This document shows positions 24,018 to 32,399 of a DNA stretch of 64,000 bases, in pieces (the first letter of the stretch is position 1; each line of letters opens with the position of its first letter). A program made the position numbers and the translations under genes. A model generated the notes under the pieces. The model was not told the origin of the DNA. It did not search any database and saw only the letters and a list, made by a program, of their open reading frames with translations. Source of the stretch: a virus. The stretch is taken from positions 1 to 64,000 of the IMG/VR virus record IMGVR_UViG_3300012920_000030. One strand, given 5' to 3'.

Positions 24018-24224
24018 GTGGAACTAAGACCATACTACGACAACGGGTCAGAAAAGATTCGTCCTATCTGTTATGGAAAGAAGATTCTAGGATATACCCC
24101 TAGAAAGGACTACTTTTGGGCAAACATGCCCCTTCTACCCCCTACTTGGAGGGGTAAATCAAGAAAAACTGCGAGAAACGCCCTGTGTGGCCACAGGAGG
24201 GGTCTGGAGGGTGATTGTACCTGA
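24018..24224 (+). pseudogene. Short relative of the 48708-49322 gene
   Basis: A 68-codon frame from GTG 24018 starts VELRPYYD (MELRPYYD with fMet/Met). The 205-residue protein starts with the same eight residues, and the DNA matches at about 28 of 32 bases including GAATAA before the start. Soon after it reads SEKIRPICYGKK, like PEKNIGFCYG in the 11507 fragment. The middle is missing and the rest is Arg-rich. It may be a deletion derivative. Confidence 0.55.
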
Positions 24225-24300
24225 AATCGCAGGGAAGTCCCTAGAGCGCGATTCTAGGTATGTCCCTTTTTTCTAGGTAGGGTAATATCCCTATCTGACC

Positions 24301-24341
24301 TTAACACAAAGACCCCTTTCTTTATTTTCCACTTGTGTTAA
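24301..24341 (+). promoter_or_regulatory. Recombinase promoter inside a 9-bp dyad
   Basis: TTAACACAA (24301-24309) and TTGTGTTAA (24333-24341) are perfect inverted repeats on either side of a TATA-like CTTTATTTTCC (24319-24329). The ATG at 24351 lies 27 bases after the box, so the mRNA is probably leaderless. The dyad is a natural operator for a dimeric repressor or for the recombinase itself. Confidence 0.55.
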
Positions 24342-24350
24342 GCCCTTAGT

Positions 24351-25214
24351 ATGGCAAAGATATGGCCCACACGCGCTGTCGGATATGGCAGGGTTTCGAC
24401 AAAGAAGCAAGAAGAAGGATTGGACACCCAAGTTTTCGGAATTACTAGGTTATGCGAAACGCACGGAATCGAATTGATTCCTCCTCCATTTGACAAAGAG
24501 GGGTTTTCCGAAATCCACGGTATTCCGAAAAAGGAATTTGACAAGGCAATTCAATATCCGACCATGTGGTGCGACTTCGGTGTTTCAGGCTCTAGCCTAG
24601 AACGCCCAATGTTCCAAGCACTACTTTCCTACCTCAAGGAGAACCCAGATGTGAAGGATGTCATCTTCTATGACCCAAGCCGTTTAAGCCGTAACCTTGT
24701 GGATGCTATCAACTTCGTTGAGGAACACATTCGTGGACCACTGGGCATCAACGTACACTTTGTCACAATGCCGGACCTTAATCTTGACGACCCTACGCAA
24801 GAAGCCATGTTCCGCATGAAGTCCATGATGGACGACATGGAACGCAAGCAGGTAATCATCAAAGTGAAGACTGCAATGGAACGGCTTCAGGAACAGGAAC
24901 ACGAATGGGTAGGGAGGGCTCCCTATGGTATGTATGCCGCTAGGAAAGATGATGACGGCGAGAAAGGTAAGTTACACTATCACCTAGAGGAACTAGAAAT
25001 AGTAGTAGAAACACTGAAAGAATACAATAGGAATCCTTCGTATTCTGGTGTTGCTACTTATCTTAATGCTCGTGGTTATACTACTAGGTCTGGGGGTAGG
25101 TGGTATCCTCAACAGGTGAAGCGTATTGTAACACATGCTGTATATGAGGATGAATTGGATGGGGATAAGATGCTCAAATACTTCCCCAAAGATATGCAAT
25201 GGAAGGATGAATAA
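24351..25214 (+). CDS. Serine recombinase
   Basis: 287 residues. The catalytic N-domain has RAVGYGRVSTKKQ (Ser 16), then DFGVSGSSLERPMFQ and IFYDPSRLSRN (Arg of the active site), and a long helix MDDMERKQVIIKVKTAMERL. A recombinase domain follows (GRAPYGMYAA; YLNARGYTTRSGGRWYPQQVKRI). It is shorter than phage large serine integrases, lacking the long zinc/coiled-coil end. It should cut and rejoin specific sites, for integration, resolution or inversion. A tRNA gene lies 0.6 kb downstream. Confidence 0.9.
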   Translation: MAKIWPTRAVGYGRVSTKKQEEGLDTQVFGITRLCETHGIELIPPPFDKEGFSEIHGIPKKEFDKAIQYPTMWCDFGVSGSSLERPMFQALLSYLKENPDVKDVIFYDPSRLSRNLVDAINFVEEHIRGPLGINVHFVTMPDLNLDDPTQEAMFRMKSMMDDMERKQVIIKVKTAMERLQEQEHEWVGRAPYGMYAARKDDDGEKGKLHYHLEELEIVVETLKEYNRNPSYSGVATYLNARGYTTRSGGRWYPQQVKRIVTHAVYEDELDGDKMLKYFPKDMQWKDE

Positions 25215-25522
25215 TGGATGTTAAGGAATTGATTGGTGAGTTCGCCAAAGGTGCAAAGAAGGGTGCAAAGAAGACGGCTTCGCCGTTCAAGCCTGAGGTC
25301 ACGTTGAACGTGCAATTCAACGATGACATGCGTGAAGACGTTGAACATATCATGCGGAATCTAGATTCCATCACAAAAAAGAGGCTAAAAGAAATTGACG
25401 AATCTATAAATCCGCTAATCAAGGAGTCGGTAGCCAAAATGGAATGGCGTTGGAAGGTTACACAATACCTGCTAGTTTTCGGATTTGTAGTGAACGGTGC
25501 TATCGCTATCTTTGCTAATTGA
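25214..25522 (+). CDS. Coiled-coil protein with C-terminal membrane anchor
   Basis: 102 residues. Basic N-terminus (AKGAKKGAKKTASPFKPE), central helix likely to form a coiled coil (IMRNLDSITKKRLKEID), then a terminal span YLLVFGFVVNGAIAIFAN. ATGGATG at 25214 overlaps the recombinase stop. Unknown function; it could tether DNA or the recombinase to a membrane. Confidence 0.65.
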   Translation: MDVKELIGEFAKGAKKGAKKTASPFKPEVTLNVQFNDDMREDVEHIMRNLDSITKKRLKEIDESINPLIKESVAKMEWRWKVTQYLLVFGFVVNGAIAIFAN

Positions 25523-25580
25523 AGGTGGGCCGACACGAAGGTGATAGGGCGAAAGAAAAACCCACCCGGAGGTCGCATCG

Positions 25581-25600
25581 GCCCGGGTTACCCCCCGGGC
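25581..25600 (+). terminator. GC-rich hairpin after the recombinase operon
   Basis: GCCCGGG pairs with CCCGGGC around TTACCC. It lies 60 bases after the last forward gene. There is no clear T-run, so it may be a partial terminator or an RNA end structure. Confidence 0.4.
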
Positions 25601-25764
25601 AATCTGCTATTTCCGAAGTCAGTCATAAGGATATTCGATAACGCAATTGCATTTCCTACATGTTGTAGGATGGCAACCGGAATGTCTAGGGACGGACAGT
25701 TCACACTCGCAGGTACACTCGGTCATACGCCGAGAATGCTACGCTACACAATAACGATTTCGGA

Positions 25765-25841
25765 TGGCGCCCCTGCTAGGATTTGAACCTAGGTTACCGG
25801 CTCCGCAGGCCAGAGTGATATCCAAACTACACTACAAGGGC
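25765..25841 (-). tRNA. tRNA-Arg (anticodon GCG), CCA encoded
   Basis: Minus strand. Acceptor GCCCTTG pairs with CAGGGGC (one G-T). The anticodon stem CTGGC/GCCGG holds the loop CTGCGGA, anticodon GCG (reads CGC/CGT). The T stem is CTAGG/CCTAG with loop TTCAAAT. The D arm is short (GTG...CAC). Discriminator G is followed by CCA in the DNA. 74 bases plus CCA. It lies near the recombinase and could serve as an attachment site or boost Arg codon reading; the Arg-rich 50230 protein would use it. Confidence 0.88.
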
Positions 25842-25879
25842 TTAGTATCCCGTGCTTTCAGGTAGGACATAAAGAATAG

Positions 25880-25978
25880 GTGGGGTGAGGGGGAGAAGAG
25901 ATGCCGGACCGAGAAAGGAGGAGTCCACAGGTAACCGAAACCCTGTACCCTTTGTATTCTATGCTACCCTCACCCCGT
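25880..25978. ncRNA. Possible structured RNA (three-way junction)
   Basis: GGGGTGAGGG (25882-25891) pairs perfectly with CCCTCACCCC (25967-25976), a 10-bp closing stem. Inside, GGAC (25906) pairs with GTCC (25923), and ACAGG (25927) with CCTGT (25942). No ORF covers it. It lies between a tRNA gene and a virion operon. Strand is unknown and no family is recognised. Confidence 0.4.
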
Positions 25979-26024
25979 TGCTTAGATACTAGGGGCAAGT
26001 TGCGAACGGGCAGGTAGTTATGAA

Positions 26025-26399
26025 TTATTCGCTTACGTAGTACTCAATGAAATAATTGAACTTTCCTGCGGTTGCATTACCACCACTTACTGTTACTGTA
26101 ATGTTGGTTTCTGTTGTAGTTTTAAAGGTCGTAATGCTTGGTCTGGTTACTGTACCGTCATATGGAGCCGCACCAAATCCTCTTGCGCCTAAGATGTCTG
26201 TTGCACCTATTTTGAGTGTCACGTTAGGACTTCCTGCGGCCGCAACTAACGCGGTTGTACAATCAATTGTGTGGCCGATAACCACTGCATTAGGTGGTAA
26301 TGTACCAAATACTTGGGCGTCGTTTGCTGTGAATGTGGTAAGGTCAAAGGTTATCCTCTTTACCCTCAATAGACTGGGTGCAGAATCTACTCTTGCCAT
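26025..26399 (-). CDS. Virion-type beta protein, 124 aa
   Basis: Thr/Val/Ala/Gly-rich, alternating beta pattern (ITVTVSGGNATAGKFNYFIEYY) without Cys or membrane span, as in small capsid, spike or fibre-head proteins. GAGGAATTGCA precedes ATG 26399. It is the last gene of the leftward virion block. Family not recognised. Confidence 0.6.
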   Translation of the reverse strand: MARVDSAPSLLRVKRITFDLTTFTANDAQVFGTLPPNAVVIGHTIDCTTALVAAAGSPNVTLKIGATDILGARGFGAAPYDGTVTRPSITTFKTTTETNITVTVSGGNATAGKFNYFIEYYVSE

Positions 26400-26408
26400 T
26401 GCAATTCC

Positions 26409-26726
26409 TCAATCTACGCGTTCAAAATAAGGTTCCATGTATCGTGCAAGTTCAAACATTGCAATTTTCTTCTTGCCCTTGCATACTTCTTTGAGGATTG
26501 GGTCATCGCCCACGAATAGAACTTGTCCGCCTTTTGCGGTGGCGCTCTTACCTGCCTTTGTCTTGTACTTGGCTGTGTCACCCTCAACACCTTGAAGATT
26601 CATCTTGTAGATATGAGCCCACACCTTTTGTTGGATTTGGCCTCGCTTGAGTTTCTTGTTTCCAATTCCTTTGATTTCATTCAACGGTTCGTTTACGTAA
26701 TACTTGATGTCAGTTGCGCGCACCAT
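26409..26726 (-). CDS. SWIB/MDM2-like domain protein
   Basis: 105 residues. KLKRGQIQQKVWAHIYKMNLQ, then GDDPILKEVCKGKKKIAMFEL and ARYMEPYF, follow the SWIB pattern (R..v...lW.YI...nLQ; D..L; K.i.mf.l...l...f). A charged insert lies between. SWIB proteins occur in eukaryotic chromatin factors, chlamydia and large DNA viruses; in archaea they are rare. It may act in transcription or DNA packing. ATG 26726 has AAGGA upstream; 26753 is longer but has no ribosome site. Confidence 0.6.
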   Translation of the reverse strand: MVRATDIKYYVNEPLNEIKGIGNKKLKRGQIQQKVWAHIYKMNLQGVEGDTAKYKTKAGKSATAKGGQVLFVGDDPILKEVCKGKKKIAMFELARYMEPYFERVD

Positions 26727-26756
26727 GTACATTCCTTCCCATGAGTAGGTCATAAA

Positions 26757-27500
26757 CTAGCCGTTGATTCTGCCGAAGGCGGCGAGAGGGTCAACGGTAC
26801 CTGCGGCACGTGCGGGGGCGCGCCTTCCTCCAGAAAGACGACGGTTGTACAATCTGTACAATCCATAGAATGCCGCGGCTCCGAGAATAAATCCGCTACC
26901 TCCGTAACCAATACGGCCAGTGAAACTAGTACGGTTACGAATTGTGTATCCTTTATCGTCGAGTTCTCTAGCGGTTCGGTCGAGTTCCATGCGGAGATTG
27001 TTCAGTTGATAGTACAATCGTTCTGCTTCTGCCTTTAGTGCAGGTGGTACTGGTTGGCCTTTGTTTTCAAGTGCGATAATGTCGCTGTTTGCTTGGTGGA
27101 GTTTCTGTTCAACAAGTGCGGCTTCTGATGACTTGTTATCGATGTCTGTCATCAATGCAAAGTAGTTTGCTTGATATTCAGGTGCGGGTTCTGGGCGTGC
27201 CCAAGTTTCAACAAGTTTTCCGTCAACTTCACGAAATGCAGGGTCATTGCCGGGGTTGCTATCCACCGTACTTGCCGCAGGGTATGTGTTTCCAAGACCT
27301 TGCAATTGTGCAATCTGCATCTTATTGATACGTTCTGAACTGTCCGGAACAAAGGTAGGAACTGGCTGTTTGTTTGCTAGACGGTCCCTAGCCATTGCAC
27401 GTTTCTTGCGTGCGATGCGCATGGTCTTTTCCATATCCGTAGGCTCACGCCGACTTGGTAGTTGACGGAACTCACTGGTGGATGGGGCCATTGGACGCAT
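26757..27500 (-). CDS. Coiled-coil membrane protein, 247 aa
   Basis: A Pro/Arg-rich N-terminus is followed by a long helical region (about 110-185, LYYQLNNLRMELDRTAREL), one membrane span (GSGFILGAAAFYGLYRLY) and a basic C-terminus (RRAPARAAGTV). ATG 27500 follows GTGATTACA. Probably a virion membrane protein. Not recognised. Confidence 0.65.
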   Translation of the reverse strand: MRPMAPSTSEFRQLPSRREPTDMEKTMRIARKKRAMARDRLANKQPVPTFVPDSSERINKMQIAQLQGLGNTYPAASTVDSNPGNDPAFREVDGKLVETWARPEPAPEYQANYFALMTDIDNKSSEAALVEQKLHQANSDIIALENKGQPVPPALKAEAERLYYQLNNLRMELDRTARELDDKGYTIRNRTSFTGRIGYGGSGFILGAAAFYGLYRLYNRRLSGGRRAPARAAGTVDPLAAFGRING

Positions 27501-27505
27501 TGTAA

Positions 27506-27877
27506 TCACTTCTTGAATCCTTTATATGTTGCATATACTGTTGCTAGCACGGTTAAGCCAAGGTGTCCATATACGGCTGTTTTTACAACCATGCCTGTCT
27601 TTCCTCCAAAAGTGCGAACTTTTGATAGCGATACTGGAGTACCGTTTGCCATGAAAAGACCCGCCGCGAATGTATGTGCGGGATGTTGCAATGCTTTAGC
27701 GTATCTGTTTAAGATGCCAATTCCTTGAATCATAGTAGGAACTACACTAGCATGGCCAAAGTTTGAAGGTGGTGGTGGTGCTTGTGGATTTACTCTTCGG
27801 GCTCTTACAGTAGTTTCTCGTTGAATGTCGCCAATGGACTTGACGACTACTTGTCCTCGTTGTTGTGGCGTTACCAT
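27506..27877 (-). CDS. Small membrane protein, 123 aa
   Basis: A basic, Pro-rich N-terminus contains VNPQAPPPPSN, similar to the Asn-Pro linkers in the giant proteins. Hydrophobic stretches occur at about 60-80 and near the C-terminus (VYGHLGLTVLATVYATYKG). AGGTGATAAC precedes ATG 27877. Likely a virion membrane component. Confidence 0.6.
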   Translation of the reverse strand: MVTPQQRGQVVVKSIGDIQRETTVRARRVNPQAPPPPSNFGHASVVPTMIQGIGILNRYAKALQHPAHTFAAGLFMANGTPVSLSKVRTFGGKTGMVVKTAVYGHLGLTVLATVYATYKGFKK

Positions 27878-27881
27878 GTTA

Positions 27882-28367
27882 TCACCTATACAGTTGACCA
27901 TACGCTACTAGGATAGCGAGGCCGGATGCCATAGCGGCTGTTCTAATGTACTTTTCTGGTTTTGCTATAATCTTCTTTGCTTGTCTGACTACTGGTTTGT
28001 AACCCGGTGCGCCTGCGCCTACGTAAATCATAGCCGCACCAACTAGTACTGGAAGGTTTGCACTTTGAAAGGATGGTAGCAAGCCTTGGAAATCCCCTGC
28101 TCGCATGTCGGTGTAATCGATGAAATTGTACTTGTCCTCAAGGTGGGGTTGTGGAAGGAATGCAGATTTTCCTGCACTTGGTACGCCCGGTTCAACGACA
28201 CCATCGGTGTAGAACTCATCAACGATGTTTCCTAGTCCAAAACGATTCGCTGAACGGCTGAATGCCTTACCCAGTGACGGATGGTAAGGAGGCATACTTC
28301 CGTTAAGACTGCGTCCCATTTTACGTCGCATAACGACGGACTGATTTTGGGACGAAGTGTTATTCAT
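27882..28367 (-). CDS. Membrane protein, 161 aa
   Basis: A basic N-terminus (MRRKMGRSLNG), a soluble middle and two hydrophobic segments at the end (LPVLVGAAMIYVGAGAPG; AAMASGLAILVAYGQL). ATG 28367 has GGAATTGATAGAC upstream. Not recognised; co-transcribed with the 809-residue protein. Confidence 0.6.
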   Translation of the reverse strand: MNNTSSQNQSVVMRRKMGRSLNGSMPPYHPSLGKAFSRSANRFGLGNIVDEFYTDGVVEPGVPSAGKSAFLPQPHLEDKYNFIDYTDMRAGDFQGLLPSFQSANLPVLVGAAMIYVGAGAPGYKPVVRQAKKIIAKPEKYIRTAAMASGLAILVAYGQLYR

Positions 28368-28372
28368 GTCTA

Positions 28373-30802
28373 TCAATTCCTTAGGGCTAGCATACCTACA
28401 ACCGCGGCAACCATACTGGCCTTTGGTAGTCCGATGCCGTTATTGGTTTCAAAGCCTTCGCTTGCGGTTACGTTTCCTAATCCGTTAAGACCTACGGGAA
28501 CGAATTCTAGATTTGAAGATACATCCATTCTCTTTCCATACATCTTACCTGACAGTCCGCGGGCCTGAAGTGGTAGTCTGCGGGCCACATTTGTCGACCA
28601 AACGTTGTTCATTTGGATTAGGTTTCCTTGTTCTCCGGGAACGCTTAGGCCGGGTGAGTATACATGGTACGGATGACATGGGCGAATCGCCTTCATCTTC
28701 ACGTTGAAGTAATCAGAATCGCCTTTGTTTCCTTTGGGCAAATCGGTGAGAAGTGTTGCGCCCACTGATGTTGGTTTCCATGACCTGCCAGTCTTATCCA
28801 CCAATTTGTATGGAATCATGTCTGGAATCTTCATTTCAGGCATTGGTCCGTATTGTGAAATGAACTGATTCATGACAAGACCGACATCATCAATATCGTT
28901 AATCGGCATTTTCATGGCCAATCTTGTCTGCACTCCGGTCATTACAGGGGATAGAAGCCTATGGGCGTCTGCGGCGTGTTCTTTGCTGAATCCTCCGTAT
29001 ACTCCGTATGTTGATTCTACATCTGGTATTGCTGTTGGTCCTGTAAGGGAACCTGTTTGAATCCATAGTGAGGAGTTTAGCATTCCAAAGGCGCACATTG
29101 CTACGTTTTGCGCGTGGTTGAAATCCTTCATGTGGAACTTTCTTTCCTCGGGATGGACGGCTTCTAATTTCCTTGCGGCGTTTAGCATGTACTTCTGAAT
29201 CTCAATAATAGCATTCTTCATGAAGATTTCAGCAGATTGGTCTACGATGTATACTTCTGCAATGCTAGTGTTGTGTGAGTTGTTTGGTACTGGGCGACCA
29301 TCCAGTAGTGAACTAGCAATCGACGAAGACCGCTTTGGTATGTTACCGGGCTTACCTTTTGGTGCTACTTCCGCGGTCAGTCGGGCCATTTGTACCATAC
29401 GGAGTTGTTCACTATTCATTGCTCCTGCTACATGGTTTGGACTGAATACTTCCCAATTGGAATCGCGGAACAATGTAGTATCTGGCCATGCCCATGTGGA
29501 ACGGATAACAACAGCAAAGCGTTGGCTAGTGCGGAAATCGCTTGGCGCGACTTCCCAATCTTGTTTGAAGTTCGTAGCACCACTAGCACCAAATTGCTTT
29601 GCAAGTTCGGGATGAAGGTTTGGATTCTCACCTTCCCCAATCGACAATACGTGAGGATAGTATTTGCGAGCATACAGCATAGCATCAGTAGCACTTCCCT
29701 TAACACGCACTACTGGAATACCCGGAGATAAAGCACCCCCAGTAAGAGGATTAACAGGAACAAGATAACAAACACCGAAGTTCGATTCTTGTAGTGCTTG
29801 TAAGCGGTATGATGCGTTTACTTTCCAATAGTTACTGGTTGGTGCATTTCTGCCGTACGCTTTAGCATAGAAGAAAATCAGAGGTTGTAGGAATGCCCCT
29901 TCGTGAACATTTGGTTTTACTAGCGAAAGTATACTGACTTGTGTTTTATTCTTTGGAATAACCCTTCCTGCGGTAGCATCAGGTAGTGTGCCTGTTAGTA
30001 AGAAGAGGTTATGGTCAAGTGCGGCTACTCCCATAGGGTGCTTGCTCAAATTGTAGTCCAATGTCTTTTCACTTGGTTTAGCCTTGGTGAATGAACCAAA
30101 TTCTTGCCAGTACCTTCCACCATTGTAGTTCTTGAGAAGTTCTACCTTATCTTGGTCAGGCATCAGCGGCGGATTCTTTTCCAAGTATTGCATGTATGGG
30201 CTATTCCATCCTTTGTCGCGTAGCCCGTACTTTGAATCCCATGCAAGTGCGCGAGGAATAACCGTACTCAACCGAGTATCCATTACCCACGCTACTGGAT
30301 TATCTGAATTAGCACCCATATCTAGTGGGTGCTTCATGATTGAACGTAGACTTTCAAATTGACCGGGAATTGGTACATCCCCAGAAAAGATGGATTTGAA
30401 ATTATGACGAAGAAGACGTGCTTCTGATTGCTTTACTTTTCTTTCTTCTGTATGTAAGGTAAGTAATGCTTCTAGAATACCTTGACAGACTTCTGATTGA
30501 ATATCTGACTTTTGCGCAAGCAACATTACTGCTTTGCGGAATCTAGGAGAACCGACTGAATCAGTTGTTCTTAGTCCAGTTTCTCGCAGTACACCCGATG
30601 TAATGTCTGCACCAAAACGCCCTCGTAGTTTTTGCATATACGGTGCGTAGGTTCTTCCAAACATAGCACGAACAGATTCCATGTTCCTACGGGCTGTGGC
30701 CGAAGCAATCAATTCGGCTTGCCATAGGCTTTGGCTAGGTGAGGGATTTACCTTAGGTGCTACGAGTGGGTCGTATCCTTTTGGTGGATATGACTCGCTC
30801 AT
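28373..30802 (-). CDS. Large virion protein candidate, 809 aa
   Basis: One of the longest genes in the structural block and without known enzyme motifs. It is a mixed, Pro/Asn-rich soluble protein with a C-terminal hydrophobic segment (ASMVAAVVGMLALRN), so it may be anchored in a membrane. The start at 30802 follows GGGTGAACCAAG. Scaffold, spike or vertex protein are possible roles; none can be chosen from sequence. Confidence 0.7.
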   Translation of the reverse strand: MSESYPPKGYDPLVAPKVNPSPSQSLWQAELIASATARRNMESVRAMFGRTYAPYMQKLRGRFGADITSGVLRETGLRTTDSVGSPRFRKAVMLLAQKSDIQSEVCQGILEALLTLHTEERKVKQSEARLLRHNFKSIFSGDVPIPGQFESLRSIMKHPLDMGANSDNPVAWVMDTRLSTVIPRALAWDSKYGLRDKGWNSPYMQYLEKNPPLMPDQDKVELLKNYNGGRYWQEFGSFTKAKPSEKTLDYNLSKHPMGVAALDHNLFLLTGTLPDATAGRVIPKNKTQVSILSLVKPNVHEGAFLQPLIFFYAKAYGRNAPTSNYWKVNASYRLQALQESNFGVCYLVPVNPLTGGALSPGIPVVRVKGSATDAMLYARKYYPHVLSIGEGENPNLHPELAKQFGASGATNFKQDWEVAPSDFRTSQRFAVVIRSTWAWPDTTLFRDSNWEVFSPNHVAGAMNSEQLRMVQMARLTAEVAPKGKPGNIPKRSSSIASSLLDGRPVPNNSHNTSIAEVYIVDQSAEIFMKNAIIEIQKYMLNAARKLEAVHPEERKFHMKDFNHAQNVAMCAFGMLNSSLWIQTGSLTGPTAIPDVESTYGVYGGFSKEHAADAHRLLSPVMTGVQTRLAMKMPINDIDDVGLVMNQFISQYGPMPEMKIPDMIPYKLVDKTGRSWKPTSVGATLLTDLPKGNKGDSDYFNVKMKAIRPCHPYHVYSPGLSVPGEQGNLIQMNNVWSTNVARRLPLQARGLSGKMYGKRMDVSSNLEFVPVGLNGLGNVTASEGFETNNGIGLPKASMVAAVVGMLALRN

Positions 30803-30813
30803 CTTGGTTCACC

Positions 30814-31629
30814 CTATTGAGGTGGAACCTGTCCCTGCATATAGGTGTTCTGGGGCGGGTATCCTTGCTGAGGAGGGTATCCCTGTTGAGGATAGCCTTG
30901 CTGTTGCGGCAATAGCATCTGCGTTGCAATGTTCTGGGCTCCGGCGCCCCCGACTGCGCCTGCCCCCACAATTCCTCCAAGTCGTAGCATGTTTCCGAAT
31001 ACGCCGGGGCGTTGTGGTGGTTGTTGGAACTGCTGTGCCTGTTGTTGTTGCCATTGTTGTTGTTGCATAAGTCGCTGTTGTTCTTCGTGTTGCATACGTT
31101 GTTCCATAGACATAGCATGGAATTGTGCTTGTTGAACGATTTGCATTGCGCGTTGGTCATCTGCTTGAACGTCCATTGCAATCTGTTGCAGTGGAACCAT
31201 GTTTCCGATAACCATGTCGATGTTTTCTTGTGTGATGGTTGAATATCCAAGTTCTGCGGCTTTAGCGGCGTCTACGTAGTCGCCCTTGAATGCCTCACCG
31301 TTGAAGAATTCGTAAATCGTTTTCTTCATGACGATTTCAATTAGTTCTGCAAGTCCGGCTAGAATAGCGGGCTGTCCCTTATCGTTAGTATACGAAAGTA
31401 GGAACAATGCTACTTCATTTGGATGACTAGCCAGTAGTTGATAGAACGCACCGATTTGTTGTTCGTTGCCAAAACCGCCACCGTTGATTTTCTGGTGAAC
31501 AGCGTTCATTGCTTGGTCTGCCATGCCTGTATCCTGTGCAACCTGCGCTGTTGTTGCGAATACGCTAGCCAGACTGTTTGTTGTGTTTCCTGTGCCCGAA
31601 GGCGTTAATCCATTACCCCATTTGCTCAT
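30814..31629 (-). CDS. Gln-rich protein with QQGYPP repeats
   Basis: 271 residues. The N-terminal ~165 residues are helical and globular. A Gln-rich helix follows (EEQQRLMQQQQWQQQQAQQF), then a Gly/Ala-rich hydrophobic stretch (GGIVGAGAVGGAGA) and a tail of QQGYP-type repeats. Such tails are disordered and sticky, often promoting assembly or condensates. AGGAGG precedes ATG 31629. Confidence 0.65.
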   Translation of the reverse strand: MSKWGNGLTPSGTGNTTNSLASVFATTAQVAQDTGMADQAMNAVHQKINGGGFGNEQQIGAFYQLLASHPNEVALFLLSYTNDKGQPAILAGLAELIEIVMKKTIYEFFNGEAFKGDYVDAAKAAELGYSTITQENIDMVIGNMVPLQQIAMDVQADDQRAMQIVQQAQFHAMSMEQRMQHEEQQRLMQQQQWQQQQAQQFQQPPQRPGVFGNMLRLGGIVGAGAVGGAGAQNIATQMLLPQQQGYPQQGYPPQQGYPPQNTYMQGQVPPQ

Positions 31630-32399
31630 TGTGATTCCTCCTGTTTTGTTTCGATTACGTATTCTGAATCTAGTGCTTTACCTCTAATTGGTGTTGTTTT
31701 CAAGATTCTGTTGTCGAATACAATTGTTGTGATATCGTTCTCCCCGGTTTCTGGATTCTTGTAGTGTGATACGGAAATGCCCGGGTCGCGAAGTGCCTCC
31801 TCAAACACCGGATTCCATTTAGATATTAAGGGATGTTGGTTATCGGTATTTTTCTTCTTCACTACTGGTACGAAGGCAATTCCTTTCTTTTTCATACGCT
31901 TGAAGAAGCCGGAGTCGTTCGATTCTTCTTGTTGAACCCATTCAGTAAGAAGGTGGTAAAGTTGCATATGTTGGGGGCAGTACGTTCCATACATTTCAAC
32001 GCCGCGGCCCGGTAGTACTCCAGACCATGGCATAAACGGCCTTACTTGTCCAGTCGTAGGGTCTACGAAGTAGTTATCCCACAAATCCCCGTAATCTAAG
32101 TGTCGGCAGTCGGCGCCATCGATTACACAAACGTACGGTTTCTGTTTACTTGAATACTTGAACCGCATTCTTCCGATGAATGGAATAAGTCCAGTTCCCG
32201 GAAGTGAATACCATGTGCGAGTAGGCTTTAGTGCCTTGATAGCGCGCTTGATGTTCTGTTTTCGGGCCTTGTCGGGGTCAGCGTGTTCGCTGAAATTAAA
32301 TTCCACAACCGGAACAACGGCATTAAAATCCGTTGCCCTGTTCTGGGGCATAGTATTCATTAGTTCAATCATTCTTTGGTCGCGATAGTTTCCTGTCAT
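31626..32399 (-). CDS. Unknown 257-residue protein
   Basis: Soluble, with no motif I recognise. Cys/His residues are scattered (GADCRHLDYG, YGTYCPQHMQ), which might bind a metal. It overlaps the GTPase stop and the Gln-rich gene start at ATGA junctions, so all three are co-translated and may act as a unit. Confidence 0.6.
   Translation of the reverse strand: MTGNYRDQRMIELMNTMPQNRATDFNAVVPVVEFNFSEHADPDKARKQNIKRAIKALKPTRTWYSLPGTGLIPFIGRMRFKYSSKQKPYVCVIDGADCRHLDYGDLWDNYFVDPTTGQVRPFMPWSGVLPGRGVEMYGTYCPQHMQLYHLLTEWVQQEESNDSGFFKRMKKKGIAFVPVVKKKNTDNQHPLISKWNPVFEEALRDPGISVSHYKNPETGENDITTIVFDNRILKTTPIRGKALDSEYVIETKQEESQ

Noticed and set aside
25541-25786. 81-codon forward frame starting with NPPGG-type sequence
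   Set aside because: It runs through a terminator-like hairpin and ends inside the tRNA gene; a weak likeness to the ADQFSILG block is not enough to call it.
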